DNA of 34,073 nucleotides from the NCBI GenBank assembly GCA_002928395.1, contig PEQZ01000016.1, positions 1 to 34,073 of the forward strand, in the 5' to 3' direction. The translations under genes and the position numbers were made by a program. The DNA is from Hyphomicrobium sp. Lineage in GTDB: Bacteria; Pseudomonadota; Alphaproteobacteria; Rhizobiales; Hyphomicrobiaceae. The notes under the pieces were generated by a model that was not told where the DNA came from, did no database searches, and saw only the letters and a program-made list of their open reading frames with translations. Below are positions 25,832 through 33,237 of this stretch, piece by piece (the first letter of the stretch is position 1; the number at the start of each line of letters is the position of its first letter).

Positions 25832-28800
25832 CTATTCCGCCGCCAGCGGACGCTCGGCGACCCGCCCCTGCTCAGACCGATCCAATTGAGATGCGGCTGG
25901 TTGCGATGTCTCACGCATGGCCCGCTGCTCGGCCAGTTGACTGGCCAGTTGTTTGGTATAGGCCGGGCTCTCGTCGACCGGTCCCACGAAGCGCCCGAAC
26001 ACGCGGCCGGCGAGCCACGAAAGGTCGTCCATCACGGTGAAAAACGAGGGCACGAACACCAAGGACAGCACGGTCGATACGAGCAGGCCGCCGATCACCG
26101 CAATGGCCATGGGCGCGCGAAACTCCCCGCCGTCGCCGATTGCGAACGCGCTCGGCAACATACCGGCTGCCATCGCCAGCGTCGTCATCACGATGGGTCG
26201 TGCGCGCTTGCGGCCGGCGTCGATCAGCGCTTCCGTCCGGCCGACGCCGTGCTTCATCTCCTCGACCGCGAAATCGACGAGCATGATCGCGTTCTTGGTC
26301 ACGATGCCCATCAGCATCAACAATCCGATGTAGACCGGCATGCTCACCGGGTTGTTGGTGGCCAACAACCCTACGACGACGCCGCCGAACGACAACGGCA
26401 GCGACAGCAACACGGTGATCGGCTGGAACAGGCTCGCGAACAGAAGGACCAGAACGCCGAGCACGATCAACAGGCCGGTGCCCATGGCCCTGATGAAGCC
26501 GCTCGCCACCTCGTCCTGGATTTCGGCATCGCCCGAAGGCTGCAGGCCGACGCCAGCCGGCAGCTTGACCTCGTCCACGACCTTCAGGAACTCGTCACGC
26601 GCGGTGCCGAGCGGCAGCCCGGGGGCGAGATCGACGCCGAGGTTCGCGCGCCGCTGCCGGTCGTAGCGTTCTATGGCGCTTGGGCCGCGTCCGAACGATA
26701 CGGTCGCCACCGCGCTCAAGGGGATTGCCGCGCCCGATTGCGACGTCACCCGCAGCGCTTCGATTTTGCTCAAGTCGGTGCGCGCATTCTCTTCGATCTG
26801 AACCCGGATCGGAACGAGACGGTCGCCGGCGTTGAACTTGGCAAGATTGGCGGCCGCGTCGCCGATGGTTGCGACCCTGACCGTCTCGGCGATGGCATCG
26901 GGGCTGACGCCGGCTTTGGCCGCTTCCTCGAACTTCGGCACGACGCGGATTTCCGGCCGGTCGAGCGCTGCGTTGGCCGCGACGTTGGAAAACCCTGGTA
27001 CGCGCCTCAACGCCGCCTCGAGCTTGCCGACCGCGGTGTCGAGCGCCGCCCCGTCGTTGGACAGCAGCGCGAACGACAGCTCGCGTTCGCCGCGCTCGTT
27101 GACGTACCAGGCGCGCGTGTCCGGGATGCCGGCGAGCTTCTCTGAGATCACCGATTTGAGCAGCTTCTGCTTGCGCGTCCGCTCGCTCTTGGGAACCAGC
27201 CGCACGATGACCGCCGCGCGCCGGATCTCGCGGCTGCCGGTCGGCGATGTTCCGCCGATGACGAAGGTCGTCTTGACCTCGGGAATGGTGCGCAGCGCGG
27301 CCACGATCCGATCCGTGGCCAGGCGCGTGTCGTCGAGGGTGGCGCCCGGCGGCAGCTCGGCCGATACGACGACCCGGCTCGTGTCCTCGTCCGGGATGAA
27401 GGCTGTCGGCAACACCGAGGTGGCGTAGATTGACCCCACGAACATCCCGAGTCCGACGACCAGCGTCACGTAGCGCCAGCGCAGCGTCATCGCCAGGAAC
27501 CGCGCGTATGTCGTCAGCACGAAGCCGGTTCCATGCTCCTCGGCAGGCAACGGCCGCATGAAATAGGCGGTCATCATGGGTGTTATGAGCCGCGCGACCA
27601 ACAGCGAGAACATCACCGCGACCGCGACCGTCAGGCCGAACTGTTTGAAGTACTGCCCCGCCACGCCACCCATGAACGAAACTGGAGCGAAGATCGCGAC
27701 GATGGTGAAGGTGATGGCGATGACCGCGAGCCCGATCTCGTCGGCGGCTTCCAGCGACGCGCGATAGGGCGATTTGCCCATTCGCATGTGGCGGACGATG
27801 TTCTCGATCTCGACGATGGCGTCGTCGACGAGAATGCCGGTGACAAGAGTAATGGCCAACAGGCTCACGAGGTTCAGCGAGAACCCCATCAGGTCCATGG
27901 CCCAGAATGTCGGGATAGCCGACAGCGGAAGCGCTACGGCCGCGATGAGCGTAGCCCGCCAGTTCTTGAGGAAAATCAGAACGACGAGAACGGCCAGCAC
28001 CGAGCCCTCGATCAGCGTCTCCATCGCCGAGTGGTAGTTGCCGATGGTGTAGGCGACCGCGTCGTCGATCTTCACAACGGAAACGTCGGGGTGGGTCTTG
28101 GCCAGTTCGGCGAGCTTTTTCTCGACGACTTTGGCAACCGAGAGCTCGCTCGCGCCCTTCGAGCGAAAGACCGCGAACGACACCACTGGCTGGCCGTCGA
28201 GGCGGGCGAACGAGCGCGCTTCCGTCGCATCGTCGATCACCTTGCCGAGCTCGGACAACCGTACCTCGCGCCCGCCGGGCAGCAGGATCTTGGTCCCCGC
28301 CAGCTCGTCGACCGTCCGCGCGCCCGCCAAAATGCGGATCGCCTGTTCCTGCCCGCCGACCTCGCCGCGGCCAGAGCCGAGATCGACATTGGTCGATCGC
28401 ACCTGGCGGTTGATCTCGACCGCGGTGACGCCGAACGACAACAGCCGGTCGGGGTCGAGCAGGATCCGGATTTCGCGCTCGACACCGCCGTTGCGTTCGA
28501 CGCGGCCGACGCCCTTCAGGCCCAGCAGCGCCCGCTTGATCACGTCGTCGACGTGCCATGACAGCTGTTCGAGCGTCATGGCCGGCGAAATGGCGGCATA
28601 GGTCACGATCGACTGGCCTTCGACGTCGAGCTTCTGCACGATCGGCTCGTCGATCGAACGCGGCAGCTCGGTGCGAATTTTGTCGATCGCATCCTTGACG
28701 TCAGCCTTGGCTTGCTCCGCATTGATCTCGAGGCGGAATTCGATCGCGGTTGTCGATGAACCATCGGTCAGCGTGGACAGTACGTGCTTCACACCGGTGA

Positions 28801-29026
28801 TGTTGGCGACCGCGTCCTCGACGATCTTGGTCACCTGTGTTTCGAGTTCAGCCGGTGAAGCACCCGATTGCGTGACGTTGACGCTGATCACCGGCACGTC
28901 GATGTTGGGGAACCGCGTAACCGGCAGCTTGAGAAAACTCAACACGCCCAGCAGCGCGAGCACGGCGAACAGAACGATGCCGGGCACCGGGTTGCGAATA
29001 GACCACGACGAAATGTTCCAGTTCAT
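25832..29026 (-). CDS. RND efflux pump inner-membrane transporter (AcrB/HAE1-type)
   Basis: This 1064-residue proton-driven pump exports hydrophobic or toxic compounds through a tripartite envelope complex. The first span (NPVPGIVLFAVLALLGVLSF) precedes a porter domain, and the second half repeats the layout. The proton-relay aspartates appear in GILVDDAIVEIEN (about residue 400). The second-half span bundle starts near AMGTGLLIVLGVLVLL. Its length and symmetry are complete, with no break. The ATG at 29026 overlaps the stop of the adaptor gene (ATGA), so both are coupled. Closer to heavy-metal/multidrug hybrids of Rhizobiales than to classical AcrB by general feel, but the substrate is not predictable. 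The regulator gene lies at the head of the operon. Confidence 0.93.
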   Translation of the reverse strand: MNWNISSWSIRNPVPGIVLFAVLALLGVLSFLKLPVTRFPNIDVPVISVNVTQSGASPAELETQVTKIVEDAVANITGVKHVLSTLTDGSSTTAIEFRLEINAEQAKADVKDAIDKIRTELPRSIDEPIVQKLDVEGQSIVTYAAISPAMTLEQLSWHVDDVIKRALLGLKGVGRVERNGGVEREIRILLDPDRLLSFGVTAVEINRQVRSTNVDLGSGRGEVGGQEQAIRILAGARTVDELAGTKILLPGGREVRLSELGKVIDDATEARSFARLDGQPVVSFAVFRSKGASELSVAKVVEKKLAELAKTHPDVSVVKIDDAVAYTIGNYHSAMETLIEGSVLAVLVVLIFLKNWRATLIAAVALPLSAIPTFWAMDLMGFSLNLVSLLAITLVTGILVDDAIVEIENIVRHMRMGKSPYRASLEAADEIGLAVIAITFTIVAIFAPVSFMGGVAGQYFKQFGLTVAVAVMFSLLVARLITPMMTAYFMRPLPAEEHGTGFVLTTYARFLAMTLRWRYVTLVVGLGMFVGSIYATSVLPTAFIPDEDTSRVVVSAELPPGATLDDTRLATDRIVAALRTIPEVKTTFVIGGTSPTGSREIRRAAVIVRLVPKSERTRKQKLLKSVISEKLAGIPDTRAWYVNERGERELSFALLSNDGAALDTAVGKLEAALRRVPGFSNVAANAALDRPEIRVVPKFEEAAKAGVSPDAIAETVRVATIGDAAANLAKFNAGDRLVPIRVQIEENARTDLSKIEALRVTSQSGAAIPLSAVATVSFGRGPSAIERYDRQRRANLGVDLAPGLPLGTARDEFLKVVDEVKLPAGVGLQPSGDAEIQDEVASGFIRAMGTGLLIVLGVLVLLFASLFQPITVLLSLPLSFGGVVVGLLATNNPVSMPVYIGLLMLMGIVTKNAIMLVDFAVEEMKHGVGRTEALIDAGRKRARPIVMTTLAMAAGMLPSAFAIGDGGEFRAPMAIAVIGGLLVSTVLSLVFVPSFFTVMDDLSWLAGRVFGRFVGPVDESPAYTKQLASQLAEQRAMRETSQPAASQLDRSEQGRVAERPLAAE

Positions 29027-30258
29027 TTTGTCGCCTCGCTGAGTTTGGGGTCGGGCGCGACGGTTCGCACGGTATCACCGTCTCTCAGGAAGCTGCCCGC
29101 GCGGGCGACGATAGTCTCGCCTTCGGCAATTCCGGATTTCACCTCGACGAGCCCTCCAGAAATGAGGCCGGTCTCGATGCGCCGGGTCTGGACCTTGCCA
29201 TCGATGACGATCTGCAGGCTGGCGCTCTGCTCCGAGTAGAGAATGGCAGAGGCGGGAACCGCCAAGCCGCGGCTCTTCCGGGTTTCGATGTTGCCGCGGC
29301 CGAACAGTCCGAGCTTCAGAGCCGGGTTCTTGCCGACGAAAATGCGGACGCGACCGAGCCGGCTGATCTTGTCGACCTCGGGCGAAACGAGCCGCAGCGT
29401 GCCTGTGACCTCGCCGACCCCGGCCACCTCGATGCGCGCGAGCTGTCCGATCTTGAGCTTTCCGATGCGGGTTTCTGGAACTTCGGCGTCGAGTTCGAAT
29501 TCGCCGTTCGAAATGAGGCGGAACATCGGGTCGCCGATGGCGGTCGCCATGGAACCGATCCGCGCGTTGCGGCGACTGACGATACCGTCGGCCGGCGCCC
29601 TTATCTCGGTTCGCTCGCGCCGAAACGCCAGCTCCCGGCGCTGCGCCTCGACGACCCCCTTATCGGATTCGGCGAGCTTGAGGCCGTCACGGGCGCTAAC
29701 GAGTTGGGCTTCCGCCGTGCGAGCGGCGCTTTCGCGCTGGTCGAACGTGCTTTCCGACAAATATCCCGATTGCTTGAGCGGTTTGGCGCGATCGAACTGA
29801 GCTTTCGATTCCTGCAGCCGTGCCTGGGCCTGGGCGATCCCGCTATGGGCTTGCGCGATCGCAGCGTTGGACCGGGCGAGCTGGGCCGTGTTCTGGGCAA
29901 GCTGCGCGTCCAGCGTCTCCTGCTCGACGCGGGCGAGCACGTCACCTTTGGTGACGGCCTGTCCTTCGTCGGCATTCAGCTCAAGCACCCGGAATCCCTC
30001 GATTTCGGGCGCCACCATGATCTCCTCACGTGGCACGATCGAGCCGGTTACGAGAACTGTTTCGGCGAAGTCCGCCATCTCGGCCTTGATCACCGACACC
30101 GCCGGCGCCGCCATGGTCGTCCGGTTGGGCGCCTTCACAGCGGCGCGGTCGCCGATCGATTTCGCGATCCCACCAGCGGGGTTGAAGCCGGTCCAAATCA
30201 GACCTGCCGCGGTAAGTCCCGCCACGCCAAGCCCCATGAACAGAAAGGTCCGTTTCAT
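29023..30258 (-). CDS. RND efflux periplasmic adaptor (membrane-fusion protein)
   Basis: This 411-residue adaptor pairs with the downstream RND transporter. It has an N-terminal anchor (TFLFMGLGVAGLTAAGLIW) without a lipoprotein cysteine, and then the usual order of lipoyl half (ETVLVTGSIVPREEIMVAPE and GFRVLELNADEGQAVTKG), a coiled-coil hairpin (about residues 105-195), the second lipoyl half (RTEIRAPADGIVSRRNARIG), and beta-barrel and membrane-proximal domains. It overlaps the regulator stop (ATGA at 30255-30258) and the RND start (29023-29026), which gives a tightly coupled three-gene operon. No outer-membrane channel gene is visible, so a TolC-like protein must be encoded elsewhere. Confidence 0.93.
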   Translation of the reverse strand: MKRTFLFMGLGVAGLTAAGLIWTGFNPAGGIAKSIGDRAAVKAPNRTTMAAPAVSVIKAEMADFAETVLVTGSIVPREEIMVAPEIEGFRVLELNADEGQAVTKGDVLARVEQETLDAQLAQNTAQLARSNAAIAQAHSGIAQAQARLQESKAQFDRAKPLKQSGYLSESTFDQRESAARTAEAQLVSARDGLKLAESDKGVVEAQRRELAFRRERTEIRAPADGIVSRRNARIGSMATAIGDPMFRLISNGEFELDAEVPETRIGKLKIGQLARIEVAGVGEVTGTLRLVSPEVDKISRLGRVRIFVGKNPALKLGLFGRGNIETRKSRGLAVPASAILYSEQSASLQIVIDGKVQTRRIETGLISGGLVEVKSGIAEGETIVARAGSFLRDGDTVRTVAPDPKLSEATK

Positions 30259-30904
30259 ACGTTCGCCTTTTGAATAGCGGGCGCTGCCGATCGGGCGTTC
30301 GCCGTGAGAGGTGGGATCGGATTGAGCAGCGCGGCCACGAGGTCGACCATCACGGGAAGCACGGCCTTGGCGTCGAAATCGGGATAAATCGCGCGGCGCC
30401 AGAACAATCCATCACCCATGACGTGGAACACACGCGCGATAGTCGGGATGTCGGCCGCAGGTGCAATACGCCCTTCGTCCTTCAGCCGCTGGAACAACTG
30501 CTCGAAGCTGTCCAGACAGAAGGCGTCGGCGGCGCGGCAGATCTCTGCGACGCGCGGGTTGCGCGTGGACTCGATGCCCATGTCGATCGCGACCCGCTGT
30601 TTGTCGACCGGATCGTCGAAAAAGTAATGCTGGCTCAGCGCCTGCAGCGCTTCGATGAAGTCAGGAGCCGACGCGAGAACGGCGAAGCGTTGCGCGAATT
30701 CGTTGCGATCACGCTCGCATAGGCCGGCGATCAGGGCCTCCTTGCTATCAAAATAGATGTAAAGTGCACCGGGGCTCAGCTCGCTTCGCGGCAGATGTCT
30801 TGGATCGTGGTGCGGTGGAAGCCCTGCCGCGCGAAGCAGGCGCCTGCGGCATCCAGAATATGCTCACGGCGGGCGCGTTGGGTATCGGGTTTGAGTTTCG
30901 GCAC
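30255..30904 (-). pseudogene. TetR-family repressor of the RND pump, frameshifted
   Basis: From GTG 30904 the frame gives a TetR DNA-binding domain (RARREHILDAAGACFARQGFHRTTIQDICREAS) and then stops at TGA 30778-30776. The recognition helix and the rest continue in the next frame (ELSPGALYIYFDSKEALIAG from 30782), and run to the TGA at 30255. One base is missing between GAA (30785-30787) and GAG (30780-30782), so the helix-turn-helix is cut. A short C-terminal frame from ATG 30581 remains readable. Start choice is supported by AGGAA upstream of the GTG. TetR proteins at the head of such operons normally repress the pump. If the deletion is real the pump would be constitutively expressed, and otherwise it is a sequencing error. 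Confidence 0.85.
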
Positions 30905-30979
30905 GGCGGATGTTCCTGTTGGCGGTGGCTTTGCCGTCGGGATGCACGCCGACACGATGAACTCACCGTAGGCAAAACG

Positions 30980-30991
30980 AATACTCGTATT
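30980..30991. promoter_or_regulatory. Candidate TetR operator palindrome
   Basis: AATAC-TC-GTATT is a near-palindrome in an A/T-rich segment 76 bp upstream of the repressor start. It lies downstream of the TTGACT element, where a repressor would block transcription. The pairing is inferred from position. Confidence 0.4.
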
Positions 30992-30999
30992 TTTTGGAT

Positions 31000-31009
31000 C
31001 ACGATCGTG
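31000..31009. promoter_or_regulatory. Second palindrome in the efflux promoter region
   Basis: CACGATCGTG is a perfect 10-bp palindrome lying between the - strand TTGACT (31014-31019) and the candidate operator. It may be a second regulator site or chance. Confidence 0.35.
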
Positions 31010-31234
31010 TCGCAGTCAAGGCGAATGGGCGTTCGCTTTGCTGCCGCTTATCGATTTTTCTTTCAGAACGACAGATCGTTTCTTCGGCAAACGGCAACGA
31101 CCTTTGCGAATAGGACACCACCCTTGGGCGGCCGCGGTTCCGGGCGAAACCGCTCGGCGGGCAATGGCCGCAGTTGCCGATAAACTTTAGGCCGAGACCG
31201 AAGGGTCGGGCCCGATCGCCGCTGAGGTCAGGGG

Positions 31235-32146
31235 CTAGAACTGGATGATCCAGTTGAGCGTGGCGTAGGGTCTCGTCCCCTCGTCGGGTGACGACGACAC
31301 ACCGCCTGCCAATGACACCTCGCCGCCGAACCATTCATAACGAATGAATGCGCCACCGCGGCGATTGAGGTGCTCTAGTTCGGGGGCCTCGACGAGTGCG
31401 CCGACGTCAAATCGCCGGTCTCCATTCACGATCGCCTCGGCGCCGAGCGAGACGGTTGGCCATGGACGGTACGCGCCGCGCCAGCGGGCGGCGAAGGTGT
31501 CGTGGGCGTCGGTCCAGTTGACATCGAGTGACGACCAGGCCCTCGACCCAAGGTTGAGCCAGAGTTCCAAGGCCAGCTTGACGCCAATTTCCCCTCCGGA
31601 GATCGGTTCTTCGCCAGGGTCGAAGCCGGTGCCATTCGGCAGCACGAGGTCGCGAATGCTGTGGCTGGATAACGTGAGGCCGGCAAAAGCCTTGGCGGTG
31701 AGCGGGCCGTACCGCTTCAGGTATCCGACGAGGCCGTCCACGTAAGTGAAATCGCCGGAGCCGCGGGCCCGCGCGCCATCCGCCGTCGTCGTCTTGCCTT
31801 GCCAGCGATATTGCCCGTAACCGCTGGCGAACCGGAACCGCAGACCGTCGTCATGGATGGCGCTGTAGGGCGCGATCGTCATGCCGGAATAGACGAGCCA
31901 GGAGCGGGACGTGGCGTCGGCACCAATCCAGACCTCACGCCACAGCGGCGGTGGCGGCTCCACGGCCGGGAGCCAAGTCGCGAGGTGGCCGGCGTCGCTG
32001 CCATCTTCGGCATCGGAGGCAACGCTTGTGGCAACCGTTGACGAAAGGGCCGCGACGAGAGCAAGAACAGCGGCCAAAAGTTTGAAGCGGCGCAACCCGT
32101 TAGGGCCCGCAATGTAAATGGCATCCAGGTCCCGCCAACCCAGCAC
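31235..32146 (-). CDS. bcsS: Cellulose biosynthesis protein BcsS
   Basis: This 303-residue protein matches BcsS, an exported beta-barrel-like protein found with alphaproteobacterial cellulose synthesis genes. An N-terminal signal (RFKLLAAVLALVAALSSTVA) is followed by the characteristic EVWIGADATSRSWLVYSG and GLRFRFASGYGQYRW. Alternating beta strands follow, and the protein ends in a terminal phenylalanine (NWIIQF), typical of outer-membrane proteins. I used the longest ATG at 32146. A later start, for example TTG at about 32095 (LRRFKLL), would give a more compact signal peptide. No bcsA, bcsB or bcsZ lies in this window, so it is an orphan here. A strong palindrome lies 39 bp upstream. Confidence 0.85.
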   Translation of the reverse strand: MLGWRDLDAIYIAGPNGLRRFKLLAAVLALVAALSSTVATSVASDAEDGSDAGHLATWLPAVEPPPPLWREVWIGADATSRSWLVYSGMTIAPYSAIHDDGLRFRFASGYGQYRWQGKTTTADGARARGSGDFTYVDGLVGYLKRYGPLTAKAFAGLTLSSHSIRDLVLPNGTGFDPGEEPISGGEIGVKLALELWLNLGSRAWSSLDVNWTDAHDTFAARWRGAYRPWPTVSLGAEAIVNGDRRFDVGALVEAPELEHLNRRGGAFIRYEWFGGEVSLAGGVSSSPDEGTRPYATLNWIIQF

Positions 32147-32184
32147 AGCTTACTCGAACAACAACGCAACATGACCAAGTCAGT

Positions 32185-32202
32185 CGGCAAAGTCCTTTGC
32201 CG
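32185..32202. promoter_or_regulatory. Operator-like palindrome upstream of bcsS
   Basis: CGGCAAAG and CTTTGCCG form perfect 8-bp arms around a 2-nt centre. The site starts 39 bp upstream of the bcsS ATG at 32146, a position compatible with a dimeric regulator. Confidence 0.4.
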
Positions 32203-32526
32203 TCCGCATGCGTCTATTTTCCGAGATAAGCTCTACGAAGTCTTTCGAGATGAGCTTTCAAGTTTGAATAATGGCTTAACTAATACCTGAATTTACTATC
32301 TAAGGTGGCATGAAGTCGGATTTGTACTACCGAAGATTGCGGTCGTATGGACTGCACACATCGACATGAAGGCTTTGCGTATGCCTCATGGGCACGCAAT
32401 GGGCGACCGAGCCCAACGCTCCGGGTACCTCCGTACCTGCCGGCCAGCATTTCGTGGCACGGCTTCTCGGTAGTTGTTGCGATGCTGCTCGTCAGGTCTT
32501 TGCGTCTTGTATGGATTGAAGTCGAA

Positions 32527-32555
32527 TTGCAGCGTTTGCCACCGTTGTCTATAGG
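32527..32555 (+). promoter_or_regulatory. Candidate sigma-70-type promoter of the phasin gene
   Basis: TTGCAG (32527-32532) and TATAGG (32550-32555) are separated by 17 bp, close to housekeeping promoter consensus. A transcript start near 32562 would leave a leader of about 55 nt. Confidence 0.4.
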
Positions 32556-32619
32556 TTGTTGTAGAAGAGGCGTGTATGATGATCCCCCGACCTCATTGCC
32601 TCCCGGAGTTTGCGTGTCC

Positions 32620-33207
32620 ATGGCCAGCCCACCGCCTTTCAATCCGTTCGCATTCAATCCCTTCCAGGACATGATGCAGGCCTACTTCTCCGGGCTTGAT
32701 GCTTTGGCCCAATCGGCCGGGTCCATGGCGAGCGGGGGCAAGCCGGATTCGGGCGCAGGCTTTGGAGCAATGCCCGGCTTCCAGCAGATGCCCGCCATGA
32801 ACCCGATGGCCGCGATGGAGCCCATGCTCAAGGGCATGGCGCGCTGCCAGCTCGAAACCATAGGCTTCGCCGCCAAACGCGCCCAAGCCTACATGGAGAT
32901 CCCGTCGCGCCTTGCGCTCGTCCGTACCCCGCAAGATCTCATGAACGAGCAGATGCGGTTCTGGCAGACGGCCGTGCAGCAATACCAGGACGGATCGCGC
33001 CGGATCATGGCATCGGTGACCTCGATGTCGCCGCACCAAGGGTTCGCAGCCAGCAATGCAAGCCCGAAGTCTCGACGACGCGATTACATGAACTTGGACG
33101 ATCCCGCCCCGGCCCGTGGCGCGAACGGCACATCGTCTTCATCGCAGGGTCCGTCGCACGCTCCTTCCAAGACCCCGACGCACGGTTCCCCGCTCCGCGT
33201 GGCGTAA
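32620..33207 (+). CDS. Phasin-family polyhydroxyalkanoate granule protein
   Basis: Phasins coat intracellular polyhydroxyalkanoate granules and control their number and surface. The 195-residue product begins with a phenylalanine-rich segment (PFNPFAFNPFQDMMQAYFSG). A methionine-rich stretch (PGFQQMPAMNPMAAMEPM) precedes the phasin helix region (ETIGFAAKRAQAYMEIPSRL, TPQDLMNEQMRFWQTAVQQY). The C-terminal 50 residues are a low-complexity S/P/A tail. I use ATG 32620. GTG at 32614 is six nt upstream in frame and better spaced (5 nt) from GGAG at 32605-32608. The longer frame to 32347 looks non-coding. The 3-hydroxybutyrate dehydrogenase gene follows after 30 bp, linking granule coat and polymer breakdown. 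Confidence 0.82.
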   Translation: MASPPPFNPFAFNPFQDMMQAYFSGLDALAQSAGSMASGGKPDSGAGFGAMPGFQQMPAMNPMAAMEPMLKGMARCQLETIGFAAKRAQAYMEIPSRLALVRTPQDLMNEQMRFWQTAVQQYQDGSRRIMASVTSMSPHQGFAASNASPKSRRRDYMNLDDPAPARGANGTSSSSQGPSHAPSKTPTHGSPLRVA

Positions 33208-33237
33208 GCGCTCGACCGAAAAAATGGGGGCGTCGTC

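Larger units (their letters stand above)
30905..31234. other. Intergenic region with efflux operon promoter
   Basis: These 330 bp separate the TetR start from the bcsS stop. Near 30975-31020 there are two palindromes and a - strand TTGACT at 31014-31019. I see no coding frame with recognisable content in the remaining part, and no clear terminator for bcsS. Confidence 0.5.
32147..32619. other. Divergent control region between bcsS and the phasin gene
   Basis: These 473 bp include an AT-richer segment at about 32160-32310 that differs from the surrounding GC-rich DNA. It holds an 18-bp palindrome at 32185-32202 and a candidate promoter for the phasin gene at 32527-32555. A + open frame from 32347 joins the phasin frame but its first 90 codons look non-coding. 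Confidence 0.5.

Noticed and set aside
26595-28559. - strand open frame of 654 codons within the RND gene
   Set aside because: It is an alternate frame of the intact RND pump, arginine-rich and without family features.
30748-31002. 84-codon - strand frame at the start of the TetR gene
   Set aside because: It is out of frame with the clear TetR helix-turn-helix sequence and has no family features.
32347-32619. 90-codon N-terminal extension of the phasin
   Set aside because: The extension has no phasin character, crosses a likely promoter (32527-32555), and the ribosome site at 32605-32608 favours a start at 32614 or 32620.
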